64,000 bases of DNA, from the NCBI GenBank assembly GCA_029378245.1, contig JARKIF010000004.1:1364001-1428000 (forward strand), read 5' to 3'. The position numbers and the translations under genes were made by a program. Each line of letters begins with the position of its first letter. Position 1 is the first letter of the stretch. Source of the DNA: Roridomyces roridus (taxonomy: Eukaryota > Basidiomycota > Agaricomycetes > Agaricales > Mycenaceae). Below, piece by piece: positions 44,005-55,320 of the stretch. A model generated the notes under the pieces. It was not told where the DNA came from, made no database searches, and was given only the letters and a program-made list of their open reading frames with translations.

Positions 44005-46346
44005 TCAGCTATCTGCCGAGCGGGAACTGATCAGCATGGGCAGTTGAAACCCAGCCCCAGGATCGCTCGCCACGTAAGGCCTTCCAACGATATTTTCCCG
44101 TCGACCAACATCCTCAGGTGAAATAGCCAATTCAAAGACAAAGTCCCGAACGAGCGTGAACAGCATGGCTTTCATCCTGAGGACCATGAGCCAACGGTCC
44201 AACGCAGTTGATTGACGTACTGGACAAGAGCGACCCGATACCCGATGCAGGCGTGCGGTCCAGCCAAAAATGACATGGTATTACCCCAGACGGCAGGGAT
44301 GGCTTTGACTGCCTGAGGGATGGAGTTATCGAGCCAACGCTCTGGTCTAAGGAAAATCAATTCTCCACTCCTTGTGATGAGTTTGGCGTATACTTGAACT
44401 CCTCTGCATCGAAGCCCCACAAATCTTTCGATCTATTCACCGCTCGGATGGGAATTTTAACTTTGTCGCCCTTTCCGACTCTAGTCAACGTTAGTACCAA
44501 GTAAAAGAGATAGACGAGGCTGCACATACCGAACAGTGTTCTGCAACGTGCCCTTGAGGTCAACATAGGAAGTCTGTAGGGGGATGTAGTCGGTCTTGGT
44601 CGCGGTGCGCTGCGTGAAGCCGACAGGCGCATTTAGACGGAGGGATTCTCGCAAGACCGCGTCTAAATACGGTAACTCCAACAACGTCGACATAGTTAGT
44701 TTCTCGGAATCGACGGCCTGTAGCTCGGATCGCAGTTTGGCCTGCACCTCCGGGTTTGTCGCCAATGAGAAGAGAGTCCAGGTCACTGTGGCACTGTAGA
44801 GTTTTACATTTACGACGTGGAACACCAATGAGATAAGACTGGGCGCACGCAGAAGTCTATAAAAGCAGAGGAAGGGTCAGACGTTGGATTCCCTAAAGAA
44901 TCACCACACCTCATGGCCGGCAACGAGCACCGAGGGGATTTCTGCGTTGAGATTAGTTGTGTCCTCCCAATGGAGAAATGGGGCAAACGTACGAGACAGG
45001 ATTTCCTCATCCGTCATTCGTTCTTCAGCCGGAATATCCGTGGCCAGAGTCGATTTGACGAGAAGACTTAGTAGATCAGCGCCCTCCAATTGTTGCTTCG
45101 AAACTGCCCAGGAGGTTTGAGCAAGCATGATAGATTTCTTCTGCGTGATCATATCATTTCCAATTCGACGGATGGTAGCCACGGCTTTCGCAGTCGTGCG
45201 AGAATGTGCCGTCGGCTGGAAGCATGTTATACATATGAGTAACCATTCAACGGACGGAAGCTTACGATGAGCCGTGTCAAAGGGAAGAAAAGTTGCACAA
45301 TGAACATGACCGTAAAGAAGTCAAAAGTGAATAAATCTCGGACAGCCTTGAGGAGCTCATTAGGTCTCGCCGCTGCTGCTGCAATCGTGTGGAGGGAATC
45401 AAAATCATAGTCGAAGGCTTCCAGACATGTGAGACAGGTTCCTGTTCGTATTTCAAGCTCATACCTGCGAGCCCGATTGTATCGAGCGCCAGCCTGTTCA
45501 TCCACACGAACGCGTCAATTTCGAGTTTATTGTCGCCGCGTTTCGATTGAGAAAGTTCCCTTGACCACAAGTCTCGGAGCTGAACAAGATCTTAGTCGAC
45601 ACTTTTTCCGACCAGTGGAACTCACTTCCAAAGATTTACTAAGGAAAACGTGGGTGAATTCCCGGATTTGACTGTATGAGAAAGCCGAGGCCTAAAGATG
45701 GATGAGACACATGTTGCACATATGTGCCAAGTAGTACCATGATTTTGCGCTGATCGGGATTGGTTAATAGCCTGGTAGCTCGAGCTGCCCGAATCTTACC
45801 AGTTGGCGATGTCGCGTCCCTGCCGGCAAGTGAATACGAGATGCGCCTCGGCCAATTGAGAGAACAAACCTTCAACGAAGAGTAGACCTTATTGCAGTAA
45901 TGAACAATCGTCCAAGTGCAGAGATCGAACTTCACCTCTATTCATATGCACACTGAACGCTGGACTGAACTGAGTCATTATGTTGGATTTCACATAGATG
46001 TCGGACGATAAAATGTGGGCCAAAGCTCCAACGTCCGCAGTATACAACTTGTTGGCCTAGTCAGGAGCTCTCAGCGAGAGTTATGTATCTAGAAAGAGCT
46101 CACATTGAACATCGAAGAGTACTTGAATGTCGGGCCCCACTGGGAGGTCCAGCGATCGAAAAGCCGATATGCATCGGCCTCGAGAACTTGGGACACACTG
46201 CCATAGAAGAAACCAAGAGATGGCGGTCCAGGAATCAGGCGTAGAGAGGAGTTGTAGATCCGATAAACCCTTTTCAGGACTCGGTAGAGAATGTAGGCTG
46301 TGACAAAAGTGAGTAATAGATACAGCGGCAAGAGGGTTGGTGCCAT
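44005..46346 (-). CDS. Cytochrome P450 monooxygenase
   Basis: Heme-thiolate monooxygenase, ER-anchored by an N-terminal helix ([19 protein letters not shown]) followed by [12 protein letters not shown]. Recognisable further on: the helix-I region SVLVAGHE, then [13 protein letters not shown] when two introns are removed; the ExxR motif in [13 protein letters not shown]; and the heme loop [10 protein letters not shown], with His where Arg is usual. It ends near LISSRSADS at 44005. At least ten exons; the part around 45650-45900 (between [13 protein letters not shown] and RKIM) is hard to splice and may hide damage. It lies in block A only, between SDR relics and MFS-2. The substrate is unknown. 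Confidence 0.85.
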
Positions 46347-47245
46347 CTTTCCGAATGCTGGATATAGCGGGGAGCGATCTTATACTTGTGCTGCAAACCA
46401 AACCCCCAAACCGGTCCTTGAAACCGATATCCATGGAGTTAGCCGCGGGGAGGGACGAGCGACCTGATAGGCTGAGGTGGACGGGAGTATCACAAGGTCC
46501 AAGAATAAGAGGACGGCGTCAATCCGTCGAGCGCAGGGAATCAGAAAAGAACGGACACCGTGGACGGATTCAGGAATAAACCGTCGCACCATCATGATCG
46601 ATTGATCCAAGATTGATCTTGCATGATGTACTAAGTGTTGACGCAGGACGCTTGTCGACTTTAGATGGTGGCTTTGTACAACCCGGGAAGACCCCTGTTT
46701 CTAATATCAACAGATCGTATTTATACACGCACTCCTGTGCGTCAACACTAAGTACAGATAGGATAGGATTGACCGGCACAAGGTCCCGCATCGGAACGGC
46801 CGGGGCCGTCGTGGAGTCTCTCTCGAGTCTCTCACCCTCGCTCTACGCTCCGTAACAACTCCGCAATCATCTCTCGCTCTGAATCTTGAATTCCCATCTC
46901 AAGCGCCTCCTAAGGTATGGTTAATTTCCGGGTTTCTCTTCCCGGAGTCATCAAGGACTCAGGAGCCTGTCATCGTAGAAACCAGTGCTGTTGGGTGTGG
47001 AAACGTTGAAGCTTCATGGACGCCCAAAGCACTGGTGGCAGCCTCATCATGATCTGATATCTCAAGTCCCGCGTGCCTTCCCGCGAGCGCCGACGCACCA
47101 GTTTCTGTCAGAAGGGCAACAGAGCATCCGATTAGAAGCCGGGATACGAACAGAATTCTGAACCTCACTAGTGGCGCTGAGCGCTCGGACAGAGCGACAC
47201 AAACTCCAGCCCCATGCCGTGTAATGCTACCTACCATCTTCAGCC
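46347..47245. other. Intergenic region with a small MITE
   Basis: No gene supported. It contains the P450 promoter and, at 46631-46752, a 122-bp inverted-repeat element. The segment 46980-47200 has an open minus frame of low-complexity character that I do not recognise. Confidence 0.4.
46631..46752. mobile_element. Tc1/mariner-like MITE, 122 bp
   Basis: Terminal inverted repeats CTAAGTGTTGACGCA (left) and its near-exact complement (right, one mismatch), with TA on both sides (46629-46630, 46753-46754). No coding capacity. The TA target is typical of Tc1/mariner, but the family is an inference. Confidence 0.65.
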
Positions 47246-47249
47246 CATC

Positions 47250-47345
47250 TTGCAAGTCAATTTGCGTGGCGCACTTTACAGTCGGTCTAAATCCTGCTTG
47301 AAATCCATCGAGGCTCATTCGTATTGGCAGCTGTGTGGATCAACT
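47250..47345 (+). pseudogene. Relic of HPGD-like SDR (block A, inverted fragment)
   Basis: About 90 bp resemble the minus-strand segment 57585-57665 of the intact gene (AGTCGGT..AA.TCCTGCTTGAAAT.CATCGAGG), but lie on the plus strand. Together with 43800-43905 this shows the block A copy was broken and partly inverted. Confidence 0.6.
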
Positions 47346-47718
47346 TCGTCCAAATACGCCCTTGAGTGGCTCATGCCCTTCTTTACCTCCTGGTACTCCG
47401 CCCGTGCAGTTTGAATATTTCAATCTGTCCTCTCAAAGCAGCTACTGACCCCGACAAAGACGCAAGTGACTGTTCTTGACTCCTTCTGGACACCGGCCCA
47501 ATTCCACGGTTCGAACGGGAGATTATGAATGCATCGCGCGTTCCAATTAGGGTCTCATTCTCATGTGGCGAGATCTTGGCTCATTCTATGCTTACTAGTG
47601 TTGCGTGCACACTTGTGATCAACCAGGCAAATTCTGTGGATCTTCAATCAAAAGGTTCTCTGGTACATACGCATCTGTAACTTGGGCAAACATGAATTAT
47701 ATACGCGTTCAGTGCAGG

Positions 47719-49712
47719 TCAAGCAGCGACCTCACCATCGTCCGATTCCTTCTCTTTCAATCCCTCTCTTCCCCAGCTCTCATCGACGGAAGTATGCAAA
47801 GGAAGATGTTTCATCGCAAGACTTATCAAGAGCCCCAGACCGCTGATTCCGGCGAGGACATTCCAAAGCACCTGGAGCGATCCAGCAAATGCGTGGCGGA
47901 CTTGATCCTTCAAGGGTTGTGGAAGACTCTTAATCGAGGGAATGACCTCGAAAGCGATCTGCGTTCCACCGGGGAATTGGGCGAGAAAGGCAGAAGGAAG
48001 CCTGTGGACGAGTTGGTTCTGTAGGACTGTTCCTCCAATAGTGACGCCCCAAATCTACACCGAGGACCGAGGTTAGCTGTCAGCTGATGATTCGACCGTA
48101 TTGACAGACCAATGCGAAGTTTCGGAGAAATGTGAACAAGGCCAGCGCGGGGGCACTCTGCGACACCGGAATCGGTGCCAGGACAGGGAAATACGCAATG
48201 ACGTATATAATTCCTATCCCGATCCCGATGATCACTTCGAGGCCATAACACAGGGAGCGGCTGGAGTTCTCGTCCAGCGTCCCGAGAAGAGCGCAACCCA
48301 CGATCAACAAAATCCAACCAAACCACATCGGCTGGCGGTATCGTTGCGTTTTCTGGACAACCAAACCCGAGATAATGGACGAAGGACTGATGGTGTAGGA
48401 CATGCCGAAGCCATCTACACCGGCCGCAGTGGGTCCAGCATCTTTGCACGCTTGGAAGTAGACGGGAAGCCAATCTGCGAAATACATATGACGCTTGGTT
48501 CCAAATGCGAAAAGGGAGGCTCACAGGCGAGGGCTGATACAACAATCCCATTGAGGAAGTTTTGTGCGTAACCACTGAAGGCAGTTCGACTGCTGAGCAA
48601 GGAAATGGGGACCTGTTCGGATTGAATACACACTTCATCCAATATTTGGTCAACTTCAACTCACGATTGGGAACTCGGTGAAGCGAGCTTCATATACAAG
48701 GAACCCGACGAGGCCTAGTATCCCGAGGATAAGGGGAGCCAGAACTTGGGCAGATGACCAAGAGAACTGTACGCCGGCCCAGGTGAGAGCAATGACGACC
48801 GAAGTGGTCGAGGCCACGACGATTAAGTTACCGCTGGAAATTGATTAAGGCAACAACAAACATGTTGAATGACAAGGGACTGACATCCAGTCTATGCGCT
48901 TCACCTGTTCATGCAACGGTGTGGTTGGTTTCTTCAGGCGAAGAAAACTCGTAACCAAGACTGCAACTAGGCCGCATAGAGGCAAGTTCAAATAGAATAC
49001 CCATCGCCACTGCCCTCGCTCAGCGAGTGAACCGCCAATTACGGGACCGCTTCCCCCACCTATGGTCCACGCTCTGCAAAAATATGTTGGTCTGCTGCTC
49101 ATAGCTGCCGGCCTGAAATTCGCTCACAGGGCCAAGATACCGTTGAAGGAACCGCGCTCTTTGAGAGGGACGAGATCCGCGAGGATAATCTGAGCGAGCG
49201 CGGTTATGGCACCCGCCCCAAGACCCTGTACAGCTGCGGAAATGAGCATGAGCATCCATATGCGGGATATGGACTCACTTCGTCCACCGATTAAGAAGTT
49301 CATGCTCGTTGCTGCTCCGCATAGAGCACTACCAACGCAAAACAGCGCGATTGCACCGAGGAGCACGAATCTTCGTCCGAAAATCTGTCTATGTCAGCGT
49401 AGGAAGTCCCAAGTACGTGAAGACCAGACCTGCGCAAGACCACCACAGAAGGGGATAAGAGCAGTCGCCCCCAGTGTGTAAGCAGAGCCAACCCAGATGA
49501 ACTTGTCTCCCTCCAGATCTTGCACAATGACGGGGAGTGCGGTGCTAACCGCGGTCTGGGAGGCAGTAAGATGAGTCAGACATGATGATTCGAGGCAGGA
49601 GTGAAAGACGGACAAATTCGATCGCGGTTAAGAGCATACATATTGCCAACGACAAAATGATACACCAGAATCTCCAGTTGCGCGGCATTGTGGTATTGTC
49701 TGTCTTGTCCAT
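47719..49712 (-). CDS. MFS transporter 2 (block A, intact)
   Basis: Drug:H+ antiporter-type permease in the plasma or vacuolar membrane. It begins MDKTDNTTMPRNWRFWC at 49712, parallel to MFS-1. Exons then give TAVSTALPVIVQDL, GSAYTLGATALIPFCGGLAQ, ALCGAATSMNFLIGGR, GAGAITALAQIILADLVPLKERGS, GGGSGPVIGGSLAERGQW and DWLPVYFQACKDAGP. The end is LPLHTSVDESWGREG and an acidic tail, stop at 47719. Around nine introns of about 50 nt. No frame break was seen, unlike in MFS-1 and MFS-3. The substrate is unknown; efflux is the commonest role in this family. Confidence 0.88.
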
Positions 49713-50413
49713 TTGGTTGAGACTAGTGGAGGGAAGTTTCTGTCTTGTTGGAGTTCAGGGTCAGGTTTGAACAGCTGCCGCATGCCATATGTACGATCTC
49801 TATTTCAGGGCACCAGAGCAACGAAGCTGGTCAAGAAATAGCGCGACATGGAAACTTCAAGTTTCATGAATCACACGAGGCTCCAGCGGCGCCGATCGTA
49901 GATGCTCCCGCGGGTGTTCATTTGTCCGGAACATTCCAAAACGGTTCAGCCGGCCTTCCAGGGTTGTCACAGGGCTATGGACGGTGAGAGCCTGGAGGAT
50001 TTTTAGCAGCATTCAGCGGGAGAAGAATAAGAAGGGAATCATGATTGATTGATCAAAATTCGATCAACGATCGGAACTTTCACACATCGAACCCGGTGCT
50101 CTGCCACGCTGACTCCCGAACTCGCCGTGTCCATTCATTCAAGCAACATTCCAGAACCCTCCTTCTGGCATCGGCCCAAGGCCGAGGACAGATAAATCTA
50201 GCGCGGCAGGATCCAAGTTGGAAACTTTCACAACGGCGTAGATGCTCCGCTGCGCCGGCTACCGAGTTCGCCATGTCCATTATCCAAATTCCAGAACCGT
50301 CCTTCATTTGTCGCAGAGATATGGTCGGTGGCCAAGGATTGGCGGTAAGTAGGTGCTGTATACGGGTAGATTCTCGACGTGTGTAACCAATTACATGCGG
50401 ACATAATGAGGTA
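49713..50413. other. Junction between blocks A and B
   Basis: Upstream region of MFS-2 and 3' flank of DUF6533-2. A phrase similar to ATTCCAGAACC(C/G)TCCTTC recurs (about 50150 and 50290), as does GTAGATGCTC (about 49899 and 50240), indicating old short duplications. No gene is supported. Confidence 0.45.
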
Positions 50414-51830
50414 TTAGTAGTCCATGTCTTCCCACATTACTACACTCCCATTCGATCTAGATTGCGCCAAGGCTTCGAGACGAATGTGCAGGTGGGCGTT
50501 TATGAGGGTGCATAGACCCCAGACCGCCCTTGAGTTCAATTGAGAATTAGAAGGGATTTGTGCAAGAAAAGACAGAAATTCACGTAACGGCCAGGACAAC
50601 CTCAACGGTCTGGAGAATGCCAGGGCCAAATCAATCAAAGGATAACAGGGAGCGGCAACGCGTACATCTCGGTAGATTGAAACGAGGACATCGACAAATC
50701 GGAGTGCTAGAAAAATATGAATTGAAATCGTGGTCTTCCGTGGGCGAAAGCTCCTACTGAACATGGCCTGTGCAAATCAGAATTAATATTGAGGAGTCTG
50801 GCCCGACTGAAGAGTAAGTCATACCAGAAAAAAACCCATCCCGTCCTTCTGCAAGTCTGAGACGATTTGCACATGCGCGAGCCGTGGGCGATCCATGGCA
50901 TTGAAGATCACGAATAGAATAAGGGAGAAATCAAAGAAAGACTAGGATTGTTTCAGAATTTACTCAAGGCCTGAGTGAGCCACAGATTACCAGTACTGCC
51001 AAAAATCCAGTAATTTCTTTGGGCTTTGTAGGGCCGAACTGGCAGGTGTGCAGAAATGATAAATATGAGAGTTGCGCTAGGAAACTTCAATGGTGATGTC
51101 AGATAGGTTGAAATGGTCGCTTGCGTTGCAATCGGAGAACTGCAATTATCCCCAGGATGCTTGCGGTAGATATGCAGACCACGAACATTGCTGTCAGCAG
51201 CTGTTCTATATGTTTTCTCCCGTCCCAAAGCCGGTGTACGCGTACGATTATGACAACTAGAGAAACTTCAGCTTCATTGATATCGAATTCGAAGTGAAAG
51301 ACTCACAGTGAGACAGAGCACCCACAATGACAGCAGCAACTCCGTAAACCCAAAGAAATGTTTGACAACTAGGAGAGGTTGTGAGCAATTGGCATATTGG
51401 ATGAGGTAAACTCACAACTATTTTGAAGGTCAGCCTTTGAATCTACAAGTGTAAGTGCGACTCACTGCAGTTGTCAGTTCCGAGCTCGTGCCGCTGAAAA
51501 CTGTGCGCAATGGTTGGCATTCAGTAGAGCCCAAACCGTCTTGATTGTTGGACTGACTGTATACTATGACTGCGAGCACAGCCAGGGGGGGATATCTGTT
51601 GGCAAAAAACACTACTTTGGATTTCCAATTCGCATTTCGGTTTGCCCAGATCATTTCGATCTCGTCAGGCAGCGTAAGAAGATAGTTGAAAGCTACCACA
51701 ATGAATGGCACGACTGCAGAATATCGGTGACCGTTGTTCATAGGTTCAAGCTCAAAAACTTACCGGAAAAGTACCGTAAACCATGGAAGACTTGTATGGC
51801 ATCCACAATGTCTTCAGGCGGCGACGACAT
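50414..51830 (-). CDS. DUF6533 multi-pass membrane protein (block B, intact)
   Basis: Starts MSSPPEDIVDAIQVFHGLRYF at 51830; next exon VVPFIVVAFNYLLTLPDEIEMIW, NWKSKVVFFANRYPPL, the DUF6533 signature. Short exons follow (SGTSSELTTA; CQTFLWVYGVAAVIVG; VHRLWDGRKHIEQLLTAMFVV). After IVSDLQKDGMGFFL an intron leads to AMFSRSFRPR, and the last exon ends LINAHLHIRLEALAQSR..VMWEDMDY at 50414. About seven helices are expected. Basidiomycete-specific family of unknown function. The block A copy lacks the 3' half. Confidence 0.75.
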
Positions 51831-52429
51831 CTTGCGGCACTGCACGAATCAGGAATGTGGTGGTGGTTTTAAACTTGTGAGTATCGTGTCTGGGGTGGCA
51901 TCCTGGTCCGCTGGACTTGAATAGAACAATACACGGTCAACTTGAACACCAGGGTTGCATCAAGAACAAATGGGGTGGTGTTGGGAATGATACAGCGACG
52001 CCCGTGAACTGGTTAGCAATCTGCACTGCGGCAACGCCAAGGAGCGCCAAGGAGTACTCGGGTCCTCGTTCTTCCCGTAAACAAAGATATGAAGGAAAGT
52101 TCATATTTACTGGCGGGAATCCAACATCACGGATGACGGATATGATATAAATAACCTGTGAACTTTACCGGAAATCCGGCAACACGGAAAACGGAGATCT
52201 GGGAAACATACCTGTGCCAAACTTGGAATTCCGGACTGGCGTAAACGCCGACTTGAGTTCAATTTAGCACGGTCCGCGACCACAGGCCATCTGCACTGCC
52301 CATCCAGGGGCTTGAAACCATTGGACACGCCATGAATTTCTGCCGGATGTGAATTAGCTGACGATACTCCCGCAACTCCCGCAGCTAATCGGTCTTGCTC
52401 TTTGCTTTTCCCAATCTGGCCCAGACTGA

Positions 52430-52910
52430 GTTCGAGACAAGAGCGTACCCACGAACCAAACGAGTAATGAGTTCTTCCCCGTCCAGACCCATGCTCGTGG
52501 GTTGGCTTTCATCCCTACGCTACCACGATCGCGGCTTATGAATCGGTTGGAGTAGCACCTCCTGGTCTCATGATTTTAGTTGCATTAAACGATCGCTGAG
52601 GGCTTTCACGCACGTTGGGACGTGTCGATACACTTTACGAGTCTTCCATGCCGACTGAGGTCAAGGAATTCTCCATGGCCATACCGTTCGTTCAAGAGCT
52701 GTTCCTCATCCGCTGCGACTTGTTCAGAACGGCACCCACGGAGTATCGCCTGCCGACTGACTCATTATTGACCAGAATTTCGAGTGTGCCACCTGTTTTC
52801 ATGGCAATCTCTTCGCGAATCTTGGGATGTCGAGCCGCATCGAGCTTGTATACTATTGGTCAGGTCTTCCGGCCCATTGAATCGAGGGGCCGTGCTGTGG
52901 CGAACACATA
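52430..52910 (-). pseudogene. AYR1-like SDR pseudogene (block B)
   Basis: Two stretches align with the intact gene at 41212-42338: about 52440-52620 with its 3' exon, and about 52700-52905 with its middle (TGGCACC/TGTTTTC..GAAATCTCTTC region). Most of the catalytic exon and the cofactor-loop exon are missing and the frame is broken by indels. Confidence 0.7.
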
Positions 52911-53179
52911 GAGGTAAGGCAAAGCAAGGATGGAGGCCCCCAAGCGAGTCGATCGAGCAACCATCGAGGTCTTTGAGAATAAAGTTTGCATGCCGAGGCT
53001 GGAACAGAATGGACCACTGCTAGGCGGATGTGCACCTGCACCAAAAATGCTACAGTCTCCAGTGACGCGAGGAGCTGACTTGCGTCCGGGAGCCATCGCA
53101 AAGGCGGAGGGGAACCGCGAGAGATTTGATTGGATGAATCAGCTACGGCTTGATCCGCGTGATCGCCACGATGGGACAA

Positions 53180-53186
53180 TATAAAG
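53180..53186 (+). promoter_or_regulatory. TATA box of unknown-protein gene, copy B
   Basis: TATAAAG, 34 bp upstream of the ATG at 53214, in an AATATAAAGAGG context shared with copy A. Confidence 0.6.
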
Positions 53187-53213
53187 AGGCGGGGCCCAGT
53201 CTAAGAATTTGAT

Positions 53214-53846
53214 ATGTTTCAGCTTCGTGCCGCACGTTCCTTGATTATCCCGCAGCGGAGGTCAGTCCCCTCCAATTCAATTTCCATGTCCCTCGATCAA
53301 CCTAATTTCTTTGCCAGGGCTGCATTGGTACGCCGTGGCATGAGGACGAACCGGTCGTCAGCCTGGCCCTTCTCCGAGTCCGTGTCACGAGCCCTTCGCC
53401 TACTGTTCCCCAACCCCTCGGGACGCGCCGATCGCTCGTATATTTACAAGGACTGGTTTACCACTCGCAACCCTCCCTGGGAATGGAGCACAGATTGGGA
53501 AAATTGGGGCGGTCTCGGGCTGTTTCAACCTCCGGACGAGATGGACTTTGAAGAGAAAATTCTCAGTCAACCGTGGGACACGCTTATTCAAGGCATTTTG
53601 GCGGAGGAGTTTGGCATCACGGACCTCGCCGAGCCCATCCTCTTCCTCCCTGGGTGTGGAGGACATTGGTTCTTATTCGCTGCGGGAAGCAAGTATTATT
53701 GGTACAACGATGGGTTCGTGGGCAGGTACAAATGGGAGTACAAGGATAAGAATGATTTCGTAACCAGGTTTAGGGAGGAGGAGAGGACAGAAGGTTTTGA
53801 AGAGTTGGAGTCTTTCAAAGACAAGGAGGGGACGTTGAATCATTGA
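53214..53846 (+). CDS. Unknown protein, copy B (intact)
   Basis: Start MFQLRAARSLIIPQ at 53214. A short intron near 53262-53318 is likely, because the same place in copy A has a clear GTAAGT donor and TTTGCCAG acceptor. The N-terminal 50 residues are rich in Arg, Ser and Ala without acidic residues, which suggests a mitochondrial presequence. The body is rich in Trp/Tyr/Phe (IYKDWFTTRNPPWEWS, then FGITDLAEPILFLPG, KYYWYNDGFVGRYKWEYKDK) and acidic at the end. No family recognised. It sits upstream of a MYND fragment in the same orientation, as in block A. Confidence 0.68.
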   Translation: MFQLRAARSLIIPQRRSVPSNSISMSLDQPNFFARAALVRRGMRTNRSSAWPFSESVSRALRLLFPNPSGRADRSYIYKDWFTTRNPPWEWSTDWENWGGLGLFQPPDEMDFEEKILSQPWDTLIQGILAEEFGITDLAEPILFLPGCGGHWFLFAAGSKYYWYNDGFVGRYKWEYKDKNDFVTRFREEERTEGFEELESFKDKEGTLNH

Positions 53847-53906
53847 TTCCAATCGGAGATGAATACATTCGATTCAGAGACGCGTACGCGTCTTCTGTTT
53901 GGTGCC

Positions 53907-53915
53907 CACGTGATC
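53907..53915 (+). promoter_or_regulatory. CACGTGATC motif now upstream of the Gfo/Idh/MocA gene
   Basis: Same motif and leader as the MYND paralogs, 29 bp before the remnant MYND start at 53936 and 90 bp before the oxidoreductase ATG. Confidence 0.55.
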
Positions 53916-53935
53916 GATACTCTTCTTTCTTGACC

Positions 53936-53990
53936 ATGTTGCCACGCTGATCCTGGCTCGTTGGGCGTAGATCTGCCTCGCACACTCACT
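53936..53990 (+). pseudogene. MYND gene fragment 6, reduced to a short upstream ORF
   Basis: ATGTTGCCACGC matches the MYND-3/4 start, but a deletion brings TGA in as the fifth codon (53936-53950). The following CTCGTTGGGCGTAGATCTGCCTCG matches the GVDLPR block. Homology stops there, 7-12 bp before the oxidoreductase start. The five-codon uORF could affect its translation. Confidence 0.8.
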
Positions 53991-53996
53991 CACACT

Positions 53997-55094
53997 ATGG
54001 CCGCACCCCTCAAAGTTGCCCTCATCGGTGCCGGCCAAATCGGCCCACGCCACGCACAAGCGGTGATGCAAGACCCCAACACGACTCTTGTTTGCGTCGT
54101 CGACCCAAGCCCCCATGGCGCCACCACGGCCGCCGAGCTAAACACAGCCTACTTCCCCAGCGTCAAGGCCCTCCTCGAGTCTGGATCGGCCGCCCTCCCC
54201 GACGCGGCCATCGTCTGCACGCCCAACGACCTGCACGTGCCGCTCTCGACCGCGCTCCTCTCCGCCGGCGTGCACGTGCTATGCGAAAAGCCGCTTTCGG
54301 TCGACAGCGCGAGCGGGCGCATGCTGTGCGACGTCGCTGCAGCGCATGGCACCCACCTGCTGACGGCACACCACCGACGCTTCAACGCGTACGTCGTCGC
54401 GGCGAAGCGCATCCTTGAACGGGGCGAAGGTCAGGGGGGCGTGGGGCAGGTCACGGCCGTGTCGGGCATCTGGGCGCTGCTGAAGCCAGGGGCCTACTTT
54501 GAGCCGCCGCTCGAGTGGCACAGCAGCGCCGAAAGCGGCGGGCCGGTGATGATTAATTTGATCCATGATATCGACGTGCTGCATTACCTGCTGGGAAGCA
54601 AGGTGACCAAGGTGGCCGCGTTCCAGGCGAAGAAGCGGAGGGGCCATGATGCCGAGGAGGGCGGCGCGATTATCCTGCATTTCGAGAATGGCGTCGTGGG
54701 GACGTTCGTGCTCAGCGATGCCGTCGTCAGCTGCCATTCGTTCGAGATGGGCACGGGTGAAAATCCCGCGATACCGCACACGGGGAAGGACGTTTATCGG
54801 ATCTTTGGCACCGAGGGGACGCTGAGCGTGCCGGATCTGAAGCGGTCCTTCTACGGTGAGGGCGTGGACAAGTCGTGGTGGAATCAGTTGTCTGAGGTGA
54901 CGGAGACGCTGGAAGATTTGTTGTCGGAGGAGGAGAGAGCAAAGGTGCCGTTTGAGCAGCAGGTCGCGCATCTTGTGAGGGTCATCAGGGGCGAGGAGAA
55001 GCCCGTGTGTTCGGGCGAGGATGGGTTGGCGGCTGTCAGGGTTGCTGAGGCTGTGAAGAAGGCGTTGAGTACAGGGGAAGTGGTCAATGTCTAG
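53997..55094 (+). CDS. Gfo/Idh/MocA-family NAD(P)-dependent oxidoreductase, intronless
   Basis: Two-domain dehydrogenase acting on sugars, inositols or similar polyols. Residues 1-120 form the Rossmann fold: VALIGAGQIGPRHAQ, then the EKP motif in CEKPLSVDSASG. The C-terminal domain has GGPVMINLIHDIDVLHYLLGS with the family's conserved His-Asp. It is 365 residues, the usual length. It has no intron and is visibly richer in G+C at third codon positions than its neighbours. The ATG at 53997 is used; an in-frame TTG at 53961 belongs to the MYND remnant. It interrupts the unknown-protein/MYND unit of block B. Bacterial origin is possible but not shown. Confidence 0.9.
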   Translation: MAAPLKVALIGAGQIGPRHAQAVMQDPNTTLVCVVDPSPHGATTAAELNTAYFPSVKALLESGSAALPDAAIVCTPNDLHVPLSTALLSAGVHVLCEKPLSVDSASGRMLCDVAAAHGTHLLTAHHRRFNAYVVAAKRILERGEGQGGVGQVTAVSGIWALLKPGAYFEPPLEWHSSAESGGPVMINLIHDIDVLHYLLGSKVTKVAAFQAKKRRGHDAEEGGAIILHFENGVVGTFVLSDAVVSCHSFEMGTGENPAIPHTGKDVYRIFGTEGTLSVPDLKRSFYGEGVDKSWWNQLSEVTETLEDLLSEEERAKVPFEQQVAHLVRVIRGEEKPVCSGEDGLAAVRVAEAVKKALSTGEVVNV

Positions 55095-55164
55095 TAGGCA
55101 TGCAATGACAATTGGCAGCAAGACGACATGAAGCCCAGAGAACCTTTATAGTGCTGAATGCTTA

Positions 55165-55260
55165 CCACTGCAGTTCCTTCATTATTCCGCGGTAAGTCCA
55201 TCTTTGTGTCCAGTATCTGGCAGACCGACCTCATTTCTTTGAGGGCTGCTCCCGTATACT
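55165..55260 (+). pseudogene. 5' relic of the unknown-protein gene (third copy)
   Basis: GTTCCTTCATTATTCCGCGG and the following intron-like stretch up to GGGCTGCTCC align with the start and first intron of the genes at 42813 and 53214. Only about 90 bp remain, directly upstream of MYND-4. Confidence 0.65.
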
Positions 55261-55320
55261 TGATGAATCCATTCGATCCAGAAAGGCATTTGCACGCGTA
55301 CGCGTTCTCTGTTTGGTGTC

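Noticed and set aside
53961..53996. TTG-initiated N-terminal extension of the Gfo/Idh/MocA protein (GVDLPRTLTHT)
   Set aside because: These codons are the MYND remnant, TTG starts are rare in fungi, and the protein is full length from the ATG at 53997.
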